DNA of 64,000 nt from Dehalobacterium formicoaceticum (GCF_002224645.1 NZ_CP022121.1:3440501-3504500); one strand, 5' to 3'. Shown: positions 29,308 through 39,510, numbered from the stretch's first letter. Translations and numbers: made by a program. The notes: a model not told the origin generated them from the sequence alone.

Positions 29308-31170
29308 TTCTTTGTGGATGCAGTTAGCAAAGTTCGAGATAATACCCGACCTGATGGACGTGGAGAATATCTGCGTATTTTTGATGAAGAGTATCAAAGT
29401 GCAATAAAAGGCTACGAAAAACAGCTTGCAAAATATAAAGAGTATTTCCCCGAGCATCAAGATATTTTAAAGGTGCGTGAAGGCTATTTTGCCATCGATA
29501 AAAAGAACAATGAAGTCGAAATTGAAGATTGGGACGACAGCAAAAGCGAGTTAGACGTTAAGGCGAAATCCCAGGAGGATATTGATCGTGGTATCAGCTT
29601 GATTCTTGAAAGAAAAGACGAGCTTATTTCCTTTGAAGAGCCACTGAGCTTCATATTCTCCCATTCGGCACTTCGTGAAGGCTGGGATAATCCAAATGTG
29701 TTTACCCTTTGCACGCTGAAAAATGGAAGCTCCGATATCGCAAAGAAACAGGAAATCGGGCGTGGTTTAAGACTTCCTGTTGATATTACAGGCAACCGCT
29801 GCTTGGATTCCGAAGTCAATGAGCTGACGGTTATTGCAAACGACAGCTATGAGAATTTTTCACGGGTGCTGCAAGAGGACTTCAATCAAAACATGAATTT
29901 CAACAAGAATGAAGTAACTGCCGATATCCTGACTGTTACCCTTGAAAAAGCAGGTGTTCCGAAAGAAAAAATCACTGCCGAACTGGTTGACACCTTTAAG
30001 CAGGAGCTAATGCGTAAAGGCATCTTTGATAGCAATAATATTCTCGGCAAAAACGTGGAGCAAACATCCAAGCTCCTTGAAGGCCTTGTTTTTGAAAATG
30101 AGATACTAAATGAGCACGCTCTATTGCTTAAGGAGAATTTTGCAGAGTACATGGTGCAGAAAGGCTCTCAGCGCATTGAAATTAAAAATGGTGATAACGA
30201 ACCCTATGTGAATACAATCCGTGCTTTTGTATCCCAAGAGGAGTTTCAGCAAATCTACTTTGGGCTTAGCAGAAATCTGACAAAGCGCACTCTTTATAAG
30301 TGCAATGTAGATAAGGACAAGTTTGTTTCCGGCTGCATTGAGGAAATAAACACCTACCTGCAATACTTTAAGGTCAATAAGGCGGTCAATATCGCAACCG
30401 GCAAGGCTGGCTTTAACGATGCCCAAATGTTTGAAATGGTAAAATCAGGCGATAAGACTTTTGATATTGATGTGGGCATGAAGGTTATTCCGAAAAGCGA
30501 TTTTGAGGTCGTTAACTATATCATGCACCACACCATGCTGCCCCGCCTTGCCATTTTTAACATGCTGGCTGGAATTGAAAAAAGGGACGCACTAAACTTC
30601 CAAGACATTCTCGACAGAGTGACACAAAAGATCTTGGTGCGATTAAATGATGCCAAAGCAGCAAATATAACTTCCTACGAAGTCATTGATGGCTATGAGC
30701 TGGACGAAGGGCAGATTTTCGCTACAGACACCATTAGCGAAGAAGATTTTAACGATGAATGGCGTATTTTCAAGTCAAACCCACATAGAAAAAACGCCTT
30801 AAATGAATACTACAAAATGGATAGCAAGGGCGAAAAGGAATTTGCAGAAAAACTTGAAGCAAATGACAATGTTATCTTATTCACCAAACTTAAAAAAGGC
30901 GGTTTCGTAATAGACACCCCTTACGGAAACTACTCCCCCGACTGGGCGGTTGTATGTAGAAAAGATGGACTTGAAGCAGGTGCTGTAGGAATTTACTTCA
31001 TCGTAGAAACAAAAGCCGGAAAACTTGAAAAAGACTTAACTGATGTGGAAGTAAACAAAATACGCTGCGGCGAATTACACTTCAAGGCTGTATCTGAATT
31101 GGTTAAATTCAATTGGGTTAATAGCTATGAGGATTTTAAAACAAAGTTCGGTGTAAAAGAAAGTATGTAA
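29308..31170 (+). pseudogene. res: Type III restriction enzyme Res, 3' fragment
   Basis: This is the second half of Res. It has the helicase C-terminal lobe with SALREGWDNPNVF and motif VI QEIGRGLRLPV, then a C-terminal PD-(D/E)XK-type nuclease region with SPDWAVV and IVETKAG. The open frame extends 42 bases into the IS end (from 29266), so a fusion start inside the IS could give translation. That product would lack Walker A and could not translocate. The original frame is otherwise undamaged, so the insertion is likely recent and precise excision would restore the enzyme. Confidence 0.9.
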
Positions 31171-31209
31171 GATAATCTGCCTGTTTGATCATATAAGGAG
31201 CTGTCACTT

Positions 31210-31287
31210 ATGGTATGTTTGAGAGCAATGAGCTATTTCACTTGTAAACTTCATACCAAGGGCTCTGAACGGAGCTTACTCAAGTAA
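31210..31287 (+). CDS. Possible 25-aa leader peptide
   Basis: ATG 31210 follows AAGGAG by nine bases and encodes 25 residues (MVCLRAMSYF... to SERSLLK). It is followed by two terminator hairpins and then the sigma-like gene. The first codons lie in an arm TGGTATG that can pair with CATACCA (31251-31257), so ribosome stalling could change RNA folding, as in attenuation leaders. This is position-based and no family match is known. Confidence 0.35.
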   Translation: MVCLRAMSYFTCKLHTKGSERSLLK

Positions 31288-31338
31288 CATATATAGCCGA
31301 ATTACGTCCTGCCATAGAAAACGTCATATTTTAAAAAA

Positions 31339-31377
31339 TAAAGACACCGTAACTCATAGGAGGGTTATGGTGTCTTT
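31339..31377 (+). terminator. Intrinsic terminator after res/leader
   Basis: AAAGACACCGTAAC pairs with GGTTATGGTGTCTTT and is followed by TTTCG. It is a strong stem of about 13 bp that could end the defence operon. Confidence 0.8.
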
Positions 31378-31416
31378 TCGTCTTAAACTCGAAACAAGCT
31401 TTCTTGTTGTGTTTAA

Positions 31417-31450
31417 TGCATCGAACCATTCTGGCTCGGTGCGTTTTTTT
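31417..31450 (+). terminator. Second terminator/attenuator before the sigma-like gene
   Basis: GCATCGAACC and GGCTCGGTGC form an imperfect 10-bp stem followed by GTTTTTTTA. It lies 98 bases before the sigma-like start codon. Confidence 0.7.
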
Positions 31451-31547
31451 ATTCTAAAGATTTATCGGTTTTTTAGATTAAAATCCGGGCGTTCTCCACC
31501 GTCTGTCCTTTCAATCAGATTTTAAAAAATTGAAAGGATGGTCAAAT

Positions 31548-31973
31548 ATGAAAACCATAAACCTAAAGGATATTTACCCTTATTACTTTACAGAAGATAA
31601 ATGGATTGACGTGCCGGACGAGCTGGCACAGATATTTGCAGATTATATCAAAGCAGAGGAAACCTATGAACGAACAAAACGCCGTTATAAAGCTACATAC
31701 TCCCTTGACCGTGGGGATGGTATCGAACGGGATATTCTCTTCGTCTCCCTCTCTCCCCATGAGCTTTACGAGCGCAAACTTACCCAAGAGCAGCTCCATG
31801 CAGCAATAGCCTCATTGCCCGACAAGCAAGCAAAACGGATCTATGCCCACTTCTTCTTAGGCATGAGCAAAACTGCCATCGCACGCTCCGAAGGTGTCAG
31901 CAAGGTATCGGTTTCAGAATCTATTGAAAGAGGATTATGCTCGATTGAGAAGTTTTTGAAGAAGTTTCTCTAA
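31548..31973 (+). CDS. Sigma-70-like HTH protein of the ICE (141 aa)
   Basis: The C-terminal half is a sigma region 4-like HTH: LPDKQAKRIYAHFFLGMSKTAIARSEGVSKVSVSESI (quoted only as a region, about residues 91-127), ending in IEKFLKKFL. The N-terminus (NLKDIYPYYF) is typical of the ICE sigma-like proteins found upstream of the excision module in Tn1549-class elements. ATG 31548 has GAAAGGA about nine bases upstream. Its usual neighbour, the serine recombinase, is now 16.7 kb away because the GTPase operon and the 9-kb insertion lie between. It probably regulates excision or transfer genes. Confidence 0.75.
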   Translation: MKTINLKDIYPYYFTEDKWIDVPDELAQIFADYIKAEETYERTKRRYKATYSLDRGDGIERDILFVSLSPHELYERKLTQEQLHAAIASLPDKQAKRIYAHFFLGMSKTAIARSEGVSKVSVSESIERGLCSIEKFLKKFL

Positions 31974-32013
31974 TTATAGGTGTTACTCTTATGAGTAGTA
32001 GTCATTAAGCTCA

Positions 32014-32060
32014 AAAAAGCCCGTGACTTCGGCATTTCCGCCGCTAGTTACGGGCTTTTT
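32014..32060. terminator. Bidirectional terminator between the sigma-like gene and the GTPase operon
   Basis: AAAAAGCCCGTGACT and AGTTACGGGCTTTTT form a long stem with A- and T-tracts on both sides, serving the converging genes at 31973 and 32068. Confidence 0.85.
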
Positions 32061-32067
32061 ATTTGCG

Positions 32068-33786
32068 CTATTCGCTCATTTCTTCATAATCAGAATAGCT
32101 CTGGTGGATATTCGAGATTAACAATCTACAATCCGTCTGTGCGCTTTCAAGCAGCTTGCACGTTTCTGATTTACCTAAACGCATATTTCTAATTTCAGAA
32201 ATCTGTGAGTCGATTCCAGCGATACGTGTAAGGTAATTCTCTGATAGGAAATTGCCCAGAGCATTATTGAAATACTTGATGACTTCGTTGGCTGCGTTAT
32301 TAAAACCTGCACGAAGGGTTTCACGGCTCTTCCTCATCTCTTGCTCACGCTTGTCGGCATCCACATCCTCTTTAGCCTGCATTCCAATTGACAGTACCAC
32401 GCCGAAGGCACCAAGCACTTTTCCCGCAACATTGATTCCTTTTACCCATTTGACAGCTTCCCACGGCTTAAAGCTGTGTCCGAAAAAGTGGCCTATGTCT
32501 AAGACCATCTGGTGGACGTTGCTGCCGGTGAACGCTTTAAGCCCATTTGCAGCGGCGTTTGTTCCGGCTGTATTAGCAATAATCTTGCTGCTTCCCTGAG
32601 CCAGAACATCAGATTTGAATATGCGCTCTATAAGTGGATTGCCTTTCCCATTTTTGCTTTCCAATCGGAATTTGAGAGTCTGCGAAAAATCCGATTTATA
32701 GAATTCATCCAACTGTGCTTGGCAGTCTTCAGATAACTCAGTGATTCTTCTTGTAATGCTATCAACACAATCGGCTGTGATGCGATCAACCTCGTTATAT
32801 GCAGCGGTAATTGCATCGTTAGCATCATCTTCATTGTCGTAGTTATAAACCGAATTAGCAATTTCACGGCCTTTTTCACGAATTTGAGAAGCCGCTTCTT
32901 CAAAGATGGATTTGACCGACGACTCAATTCTCCATTGAGTCGTTGAAATGATATAGCGTTCTTGACGTAAATGCTCTTCGAGAGCATCAATGTCGCTGTC
33001 TCCGGTTGAAGGTTGATATTCCTCCAAGGCTTTTTGCAGAAACTCGAATAACCTATACAAAACCGTGGTCATTTGTGAGGGAATTCCTTTGTCACGGACA
33101 AAGGCGTTTAGCGTTGAAACAAGAGCATCATAATTGCTACGCGCTATGAGTTCTTCCGCAATTTCGCTGTCTGGCTCTGAAAGGCTATCTAAATATGACT
33201 CAGCATCTACAAAAACAGTCCGCAGTTGTGCCGGGGTATACGGAGCTGTTACTTTCTCCAAATCTTTTAGCTTTATTTCTTGATTCTCAATCGTATTACC
33301 GATGCCCGCCATTTTGTTTACAATCAAAATCATCTCGCCAGCTTTATCTTTTTCAAGCAATAGCTTGCGGAAATTTTGACCTATAAAATCATCGAACAAC
33401 TCTTGAGTGACCACATAAACAAGCATATCGGCATCTGCGATTGCCTGATATGAGATTTCATCGTGGTCGGGTCGGAGCGTCGTATGGATGCCCGGAGTGT
33501 CAATTACTTCAATTCCATTCCAGTCATAGGTGTGGGCTTCCTGGGTTGTAATCCCTGCGCCAATAGCTATGTCTGAAATACCTGTTAAAGCTTTTAGAAT
33601 GGTTGACTTGCCAGCACTATATTGTCCAGCAAAGACAAGGCTTACTGGTTTATTGCCTTCAAATATTTCTTGAGGCAAACCACTCCCGTCGAATCCAATT
33701 TTTCCAAGCAAATCTCGGATACTTTCGAGTAACTTTTTGCTTTTAGCCGTCCATACGGCAATGTATACAGAGTCTTGTTCTCTCAT
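32068..33786 (-). CDS. Dynamin-like GTPase, LeoA-like (Eleos-type), 572 aa
   Basis: The G1 motif is GQYSAGKST at about residues 53-61, G3 is DTPGI and G4 is NKMA. After the G domain come long helical stretches and a hydrophobic segment near residue 450 (INVAGKVLGAFGVVLSIGM), the layout of bacterial dynamin-like proteins that bind or remodel membrane. Length and pairing with a second, larger dynamin-like GTPase 14 bases upstream resemble the LeoA/LeoBC pair of the Eleos anti-phage system. The match is from recall of architecture, not alignment. It is the last gene of a minus-strand operon and is intact. Confidence 0.7.
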   Translation of the reverse strand: MREQDSVYIAVWTAKSKKLLESIRDLLGKIGFDGSGLPQEIFEGNKPVSLVFAGQYSAGKSTILKALTGISDIAIGAGITTQEAHTYDWNGIEVIDTPGIHTTLRPDHDEISYQAIADADMLVYVVTQELFDDFIGQNFRKLLLEKDKAGEMILIVNKMAGIGNTIENQEIKLKDLEKVTAPYTPAQLRTVFVDAESYLDSLSEPDSEIAEELIARSNYDALVSTLNAFVRDKGIPSQMTTVLYRLFEFLQKALEEYQPSTGDSDIDALEEHLRQERYIISTTQWRIESSVKSIFEEAASQIREKGREIANSVYNYDNEDDANDAITAAYNEVDRITADCVDSITRRITELSEDCQAQLDEFYKSDFSQTLKFRLESKNGKGNPLIERIFKSDVLAQGSSKIIANTAGTNAAANGLKAFTGSNVHQMVLDIGHFFGHSFKPWEAVKWVKGINVAGKVLGAFGVVLSIGMQAKEDVDADKREQEMRKSRETLRAGFNNAANEVIKYFNNALGNFLSENYLTRIAGIDSQISEIRNMRLGKSETCKLLESAQTDCRLLISNIHQSYSDYEEMSE

Positions 33787-33800
33787 TTTGATTGTCTCCT

Positions 33801-35756
33801 TTATTTCATAATCAGAAGTTCTGTAATTTGCTGTGCCATTCGAATACGGTTCTGCGTATTGGCGTCGATGGCATCAAGAAAAGGAATGTGTGCGATTCTC
33901 GGTACATCATCGATATACTGGATATTGATGCTCTGGATATCAACTGAATTCCTGTCGGCTTTACGCCATATTGCCTGCAACAGCATTGATTTGATGTTGT
34001 TATTCTTTATGATGTACCATACCTTTTCTTTTAGAAGGTTAGACAAGGCTTTGGCTGCGTCATTTGGGAATACTTTCCCATACTCAAGTACCAACATAAC
34101 TGCGTATCCTGGTATTCTTGCGATACTTGAAATGTGCCATTCCAAACCCTCATAGCCCAAATACGCCAATGCTTCTTTAATAACGGCAGCGTTTATCTCC
34201 TGCAACTTATTATTAAGAGCTATGGCGAATTCACGCTGCGTTTTTGACAATGTGAATACTGAGTTAATAACATCATCAATGTTACGACTCATAGGGTACA
34301 ACTGTTTTTTCAGCAATTCATCATACAAAACGTCGAGTAGCTTCTTCCGTAGCCCAACCACCATCTTATCGATATGGTCAGAGAGCTTCTTCTCTAATTT
34401 CTGACGAGCGTTACGGACTTTCTTTTCTCGGTCATTAAAAAGGAACGAACCCATCCATCCCACTAAACCGACTCCCAGTCCAATCCACCCTATAGGATTC
34501 CAAACATTAAATAAGCTGGCTATCATAAGCCCGCCGCTAAGTAACGTGGTAGTCCAGTTCCATATGCGTTTTCCATCTACGAGCATATGCATATTGATTG
34601 AACGGTCAGAGAACACAGAGTGAGAGAAATTTATCTCAGCATTAATTTCACGGCTAATTTCTCGCAGTTCTGTTTCACACTCTTTGCCGAGTTGTTTTAA
34701 CAAATCAGAAGACCGCTCTTCAATCTTACGACTTTTCAAAATCTTATTCCATTCGGCGCTGGCATTTGAGTTGTCATAGTTATCCTCTGCGAAAGAAGCT
34801 ATTTCACGTTTTAGCTCGCCAGAAATTGATGTCAGCAATGTCTCAATCCTGCTCTTGCTGTCGGTTTCAAAATCGTCTGTCCATTTTTTTAGTTTTCGCT
34901 TCTTGCCAACAAGGACAGACCCTTGCTCACTGTTTTTAGCACTCTGACTAAACAGGGTTTCCAAGGCATCTACTACTGGGACAACAACAATATCTGTGAA
35001 AGCCTTCAGCTTGTAAAAGCTTCCGTTTTTGCACACTTCGCTAATAATTAAATTCTCGACATAACTAAATCGAGACAAGTCGTAGAGTTCATAGCTGCTT
35101 TCTTTAAACTCATTTTGCTGTGAAAGAAAGGCGGACTTCAAATGCACATATGCAAACCGAATATTACGCCAATCCTGTCCATATTGATTACCAAAATCAA
35201 AGAACTGCTTCTTAATTGTCTCCAAGCGCTCATTATCAAATTTCTTCTGAACATCACGCTTGAACATTTTTAAACTGCTGGCTGCATTGATATCAGCCTT
35301 GATGTTAATAAGGCAAATTACAGGCTTGCCGAGTTCAAGGATTCTGTTCAGACATTCCGCTTCACAAGCTTGGGGTGCGTCGTCAGTTATTAAGAACAAT
35401 ATAAGGTCGCTTTTTTTTGCAGCATCAAAAGCAATGTTCTCGTCGTCTTCGCCTTCAAATGCGGCTATCCCCGGGACATCAGTAATCTGTAAATTTTTAT
35501 ATATGTAAGTTCTAACATCACGAGTTGTTCGTTGGGCACCTTTTCCTATGGAATCACCATTTCCGTGGATTAAAATTTCCATCAGAGTGGACTTGCCCGC
35601 CATTGTTCTTCCAAAAAGCGTTATTGAAAAAGATGTTTTTGATAATGCGTTTATATCTTCAACAAGCTGCTGCGGAAGAATCTCAAAGTTAGAACGGATT
35701 AATGATAATTGTGATGCCAAGCTGCTGGTAGTTGCATTGTCATTAAAATTACTTAC
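33801..35756 (-). pseudogene. Dynamin-like GTPase, LeoBC-like: main (3') part
   Basis: It encodes the G domain (GRTMAGKST, DVPGI, G4-like NIKAD), a helical body and a membrane hairpin (LLSGGLMIASLF ... IGWIGLGVGLVG). The longest frame with its own start begins at TTG 35720 without a ribosome site. The open frame continues upstream to the 35757-35761 duplication, where a 9-kb insertion interrupts it. Joining 44968-44774 to 35756-33801 on the minus strand gives a stop-free 716-aa protein (...IINLQ-VSNFNDNATTSS-LASQLSL...), with G1 at about residue 114. The gene is therefore split, and the apparent 639-aa protein is not the native form. Confidence 0.85.
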
Positions 35757-35761
35757 TTGAA
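35757..35761 (+). repeat. Target-site duplication TTGAA, left copy
   Basis: TTGAA directly precedes the ISEcp1-like left end. The same bases, within the longer shared string ACTTGAA, recur at 44774-44778 beyond the far end of the inserted unit. Confidence 0.75.
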
Positions 35762-37451
35762 CCTAGATTCTACGTGCAATCTACTCATATAACCCTTTAA
35801 GCAAGTATTTATAATCGTTAAGCCAAAACCATTCTTTCACCCAATGGGTGAAAGAAAATTGCAGCAAATTAACATCTATTTGTATGTTTTTTGTCTTGTT
35901 TGATGGGTAAAAATGTAACAAATAGAGGTGTTGTGAAGGAGATGGCTTATGATAAATAAAATCGAGTTTAAGGCTAAAAATCTTACCTCAAATGCAGGAC
36001 TTTTTCTGATGCTAGAGAACACTAAAAATAACGGCATTTTTGAGATGATTGAAAATGACCTCACTTTTGAAAGCGCTTCTGTAAACAAGATTAAAATGAA
36101 TCATGTTAAAACCATGCTCTCTGGTCATTTTATAGGCATAGATAAGCTCGAACGTTTAAAACTTTTAAAGAATGATCCCCTTGTTCGTGAATTCGATATT
36201 TCTGTTAAAGAGCCTGAAACCGTGTCGCGTTTTTTAAGCAACTTCAGCTTCAAAACGACGCAAATGTTCAGAGAAATCAACTTCAAAGTGTTTAAAAAGC
36301 TACTTTCTAAAAGTGGATTGACATCCATCACTATTGATATCGATAGCAGTGTCATTAATGTAGAAGGCCACCAAGAAGGCGCTACTAAAGGTTACAATCC
36401 TAAAAAGCTGGGCAATCGATGCTACAATGTCCAGTTTGCCTTTTGTGATGAACTCAAAGCCTATGTCACTGGTTTTGTTAGAAGTGGTAATGCATACACC
36501 GCAAATGGTGCTGCTGAACTGATTAAAGAGATTGTTGCCACTCTTAAAGCTCAAAACTTGGAAATCTTTTTCCGTATGGATAGTGGCTACTTCGATGAAG
36601 AAATCATTGAAACAATCGAGTCTCTTGGTTGCAAATACTTAATTAAAGCTAAAGCTTATGCAACACTTGTCTCCCAAGTGACCGCTTCCTCTGCTGTGTT
36701 TCTTAAAGGTATAGACGGCAGAGAAACCGCTGAGCTGCTTATAAAATTGGATAAGTGGAAGAAAAAAAGAAGATTTGTCGTGTCTCGCGTTCTGAAACCC
36801 GAAAAAGAAAGAGCTCAGTTAAGCCTGTTAGAAGGTTCAGAGTACGACTATTTTTTCTTTGTCACCAATACAGACCTAGAGTCAGAAGCGGTGGTTCTCT
36901 CCTATGAAAAGCGTGGCAATGCTGAAAACTATATCAAAGAAGCAAAATACGACATGTCAGTAGGCCACTTGCTTTTGAAATCATTCTGGGCAAATGAAGC
37001 AGTATTCCAAATGATGATGCTTTCATACAATCTGTTTTTACTCTTCAAATTTGACTACTTGGATGTGTCTGAATATAGGCAGCAGATAAAGACATTTCGC
37101 TTGAAATACGTTTTTCTTGCGGCCAAAATTATCAAAACAGCTAGGTCTGTGATTATGAAGCTCTCAAGCAAATATCCTTATCAAGAGGTGTATAAAAAAT
37201 GTATCTGCTTAGAGTCGTAACGATTGATAAATTGGCGCTTGAATCGCTTGAATGAATCGAGTGGTTTATTAATTGAACCTAGAATTGTGATATTTGCAAC
37301 TTAATTGAGAATAATGGGTATATCTTATTCAAATGTGTTGAGGAAGGGGTGTGAATAATGTTAAAATGTAGGAGTAACTACTTGAATTCTTCGTAGGTTC
37401 AGCGAAAATATCGATTTTTAATGGTTTTCGTAAAACAACGTGGAATTTAGG
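35762..37451 (+). mobile_element. ISEcp1-like insertion sequence (IS1380 family, 1690 bp)
   Basis: The left repeat CCTAGATTCTACGT (35762-35775) and right repeat ACGTGGAATTTAGG (37438-37451) equal the terminal repeats I recall for ISEcp1. Between them is one transposase gene. No duplication flanks this short form: TTGAA on the left, TAGTA on the right. That agrees with the true right boundary lying further away at 44773. Confidence 0.88.
35949..37220 (+). CDS. tnpA: IS1380-family transposase, ISEcp1-like (423 aa)
   Basis: A full-length DDE transposase. The core has ITIDIDSSVINVEG (first Asp), FFRMDSGYFDEE (second Asp) and the C-terminal KRGNAENYIKEAKYD carrying the Glu. The sequence resembles the ISEcp1 transposase over its whole length as far as I can recall it. 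ATG 35949 follows GAAGGAGATGG. 37221-37451 is the IS right end and contains no gene. ISEcp1 is best known for mobilising resistance genes in Gram-negatives, so a close relative in a clostridial ICE is notable. Confidence 0.93.
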   Translation: MINKIEFKAKNLTSNAGLFLMLENTKNNGIFEMIENDLTFESASVNKIKMNHVKTMLSGHFIGIDKLERLKLLKNDPLVREFDISVKEPETVSRFLSNFSFKTTQMFREINFKVFKKLLSKSGLTSITIDIDSSVINVEGHQEGATKGYNPKKLGNRCYNVQFAFCDELKAYVTGFVRSGNAYTANGAAELIKEIVATLKAQNLEIFFRMDSGYFDEEIIETIESLGCKYLIKAKAYATLVSQVTASSAVFLKGIDGRETAELLIKLDKWKKKRRFVVSRVLKPEKERAQLSLLEGSEYDYFFFVTNTDLESEAVVLSYEKRGNAENYIKEAKYDMSVGHLLLKSFWANEAVFQMMMLSYNLFLLFKFDYLDVSEYRQQIKTFRLKYVFLAAKIIKTARSVIMKLSSKYPYQEVYKKCICLES

Positions 37452-37762
37452 TAGTAATCAAGTCATTGGGATTATTTGGGTTTGGTGTAGCCTTTATCTT
37501 TATGCAGTCGACAATTATTGCCACAGCACAGGAGAAATTACCTCATATGAAGGGTACAGCAATGGCTCTTGCAGCATTCAACATGTTTTTAGGAGCAGGT
37601 GTCGGTACGTCAATCAATGGTTGGGTAATGGAAACAATTAACACAACGATTATCTTTAATATTGCATCATATTTATTTTTAATAGTTGGTATACTAGCAG
37701 CAATATTTGTTTCACAATTTGAAGCACAAAAAAAGAAGTCCTATGCAAGTGAAACTTTATAA
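37452..37762 (+). pseudogene. MFS transporter, C-terminal fragment
   Basis: The frame is open from the IS right repeat onward and encodes about 103 residues with three hydrophobic segments: GLFGFGVAFIF, ALAAFNMFLGAGVGTSING and FNIASYLFLIVGILAAIF. It ends in a basic cytosolic tail. This matches the last helices of a drug/sugar MFS exporter (the KGTAMALAAFNMFLGAGVG pattern). The first three quarters are missing at the ISEcp1-like right end, so it cannot work. Confidence 0.8.
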
Positions 37763-37791
37763 TCAAATTATTTAGATGGGAGATGTAAAAA

Positions 37792-38463
37792 ATGATTAAA
37801 GCAGTTTTTTTCGATATGAATGAAACGTTACTTAATCTGGAACCCCTTAAAACGCATTTTGATAAGCATTTTAAAGATGAGTATGTCCTAAAGTATTGGT
37901 TTACAAAGTTGCTTCAGACGTCTCTGGTAATGGCTAGCATGAACGCGTATAAGAATTTTGGAGAACTAGCAGGTGTCGTGTTAGAAAGTGTGTTCCATGA
38001 AGGTGGAAAATCCTTATCAGAAGATGAAAAAGCAAGTATATTGAATACTTTTAGAAGTATGCCAGCTTTTGAAGATGTCCCTGAAGCGCTGAAGATGCTT
38101 AAAGATAATAATTTAAAAGTTATTGCAGTATCCAATTCATCACTAACGATGATGGAAGAACAGCTGACAAATGCAGGGATTATCAAATATTTTGATGGGT
38201 ATTATTCAGTAGATGCAGTAGCCCGCTACAAACCCTTTGAAGATATATATAAATTCGTAGCAAATGAAGAACTATTGGATGTCTCTGAAGTCGTAATGGT
38301 GGCTTCTCATGATTGGGATTTGTTTGGTGCTAAAAGTGCTGGGTTGAAAACAGCTTATATCAAGCGTAAAGACGTCATTTATAATCCGTTTTATTCGGAC
38401 CCTGATATAGATGATGACCATATGGTTAAATTAGCTGAAAAAATTGTAAGGTTAAAAGACTAA
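37792..38463 (+). CDS. HAD-superfamily hydrolase, haloacid-dehalogenase type (223 aa)
   Basis: HAD motif I is FDMNETLLNL with the nucleophilic Asp at residue 8 (the D-x-N-x-T variant seen in type II 2-haloacid dehalogenases). Motif II is AVSNSS, a lysine lies in RYKPFEDIY, and motif III is VASHDWDLFGAKSAGL. Length suits (S)-2-haloacid dehalogenase-like enzymes. The natural substrate is unknown. It is the first complete passenger gene, 29 bases after the MFS fragment. Confidence 0.85.
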   Translation: MIKAVFFDMNETLLNLEPLKTHFDKHFKDEYVLKYWFTKLLQTSLVMASMNAYKNFGELAGVVLESVFHEGGKSLSEDEKASILNTFRSMPAFEDVPEALKMLKDNNLKVIAVSNSSLTMMEEQLTNAGIIKYFDGYYSVDAVARYKPFEDIYKFVANEELLDVSEVVMVASHDWDLFGAKSAGLKTAYIKRKDVIYNPFYSDPDIDDDHMVKLAEKIVRLKD

Positions 38464-38544
38464 ATGAGATATAACTCTATTGAGAGATGAAATAACAAGC
38501 AAGAAAGATATGTATTAAACATAGTGAATAACAAGGAAGATACC

Positions 38545-38718
38545 ATGAGTTTAAATCGTGAATTAGCAAAGTTAAAGGAAGAAAATTTAAAGAAAGTATC
38601 AAAGGAATTATCAGATGTATTAGTAAAAGATGTTGAAATTCAGGCAAAGAGAGGTACTACAAAGAATGCTTTAAAAACAGGTTATAAAATTCAAGCGTTT
38701 GAGTTACAAAATGCGTAG
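38545..38718 (+). pseudogene. N-terminal remnant of an AhpC/TSA-like peroxiredoxin
   Basis: The 57-residue frame begins MSLNRELAKLKEENLKK and ends ALKTGYKIQAFELQNA-stop. This resembles the leader and first strand (K.GDKAPDF.LPNA) of redoxin-domain peroxiredoxins. The protein then stops where the family would continue to the catalytic cysteine. 38719-38847 shows no continuing frame. It is either a decayed gene or an unrelated small protein, and I favour decay. Confidence 0.5.
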
Positions 38719-38847
38719 GAAGAATGATTCATTCAGATGAATTACTTTCTAAACTAAAGGTTCATAGATTATCAGTTTTTATAGAGGCGATTGATGTCTT
38801 TATTGCAATATAATAGATAAAATAATGTTCATAAAGGGGAGATAACA

Positions 38848-39510
38848 TTGAAAATAGAAATTTGGTCAGATTATGTATGTCCATTTTGTTATATTGGTGA
38901 AAGAAAGCTTGGACAAGCGCTTGAACAATTAAAGATGACAGATGACGTTGAGATTATATTTAAATCTTTCGAATTAGATCCTAATGCGCAAAAACAATAT
39001 GAGGGAGACATTCATCAATTGATGGCAAAGAAATACGGCATAAGTATTGAACGTGCAATTGAAACCAATAACAACATTGTTAGAAGTGCAAGAGAAGTAG
39101 GGTTGGTGTTTAACTTTGATGACTTAAAACGGACAAATACATTTGATGCCCACCGTTTATCTTATTATGCAAAAGAAAAGGGTAGATTAAGTGCATTTAC
39201 TGAAGCTGTCATGAGAAGCTATTTTATTGAAGCTTTAGATATCTCCAATCTAGAAACACTGTTAGACCTTGCGGTTGAAGTGGGGTTAGATAGAGAGAAA
39301 GCAAAAGGCATTCTAACTTCGTCGGCTTATAGTCAAGAAGTAAGGACAGCTGAACAGAATGCTCATTCAAAAGGAATCAATGGTGTGCCGTATTTCATCT
39401 TTGATGAAAAGGAAGTTATTTATGGTGCGCAACCAGTTGAAGCATTTGTAAATGTCATTGAAGCAGTTAAAAATAATGTGCCAACAACGATAAATGAAAC
39501 AAATTTTTGA
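38848..39510 (+). CDS. DsbA-family thiol oxidoreductase, FrnE-like (220 aa)
   Basis: A thioredoxin-fold protein starting at TTG 38848 after GGGGAG. The redox motif CPFC lies at residues 11-14 (DYVCPFCYIGE) and the cis-Pro loop is NGVPYFIFDE. The helical insert with NTFDAHRL is characteristic of FrnE/2-hydroxychromene-isomerase-like members. There is no signal peptide, so it acts in the cytoplasm, probably as a disulfide isomerase or oxidoreductase. It groups with other redox genes in the passenger block. Confidence 0.88.
   Translation: MKIEIWSDYVCPFCYIGERKLGQALEQLKMTDDVEIIFKSFELDPNAQKQYEGDIHQLMAKKYGISIERAIETNNNIVRSAREVGLVFNFDDLKRTNTFDAHRLSYYAKEKGRLSAFTEAVMRSYFIEALDISNLETLLDLAVEVGLDREKAKGILTSSAYSQEVRTAEQNAHSKGINGVPYFIFDEKEVIYGAQPVEAFVNVIEAVKNNVPTTINETNF

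Noticed and set aside
33801-35720. Taking the 639-aa GTPase as a complete native gene
   Set aside because: Its TTG start has no ribosome site, the frame stays open upstream, and it joins in frame to 44774-44968 when the insertion is removed.
37260-37300. TTGAACCTAGAATTGTG, resembling the ISEcp1 left repeat, as an alternative IS right end
   Set aside because: It is in direct rather than inverted orientation, and a perfect right repeat exists at 37438-37451.
37384-37400. CTTCGTAGGTTCAG as the IS right end
   Set aside because: It pairs with TTGAACCTA only over about nine bases. The 37438-37451 repeat matches the ISEcp1 type exactly.
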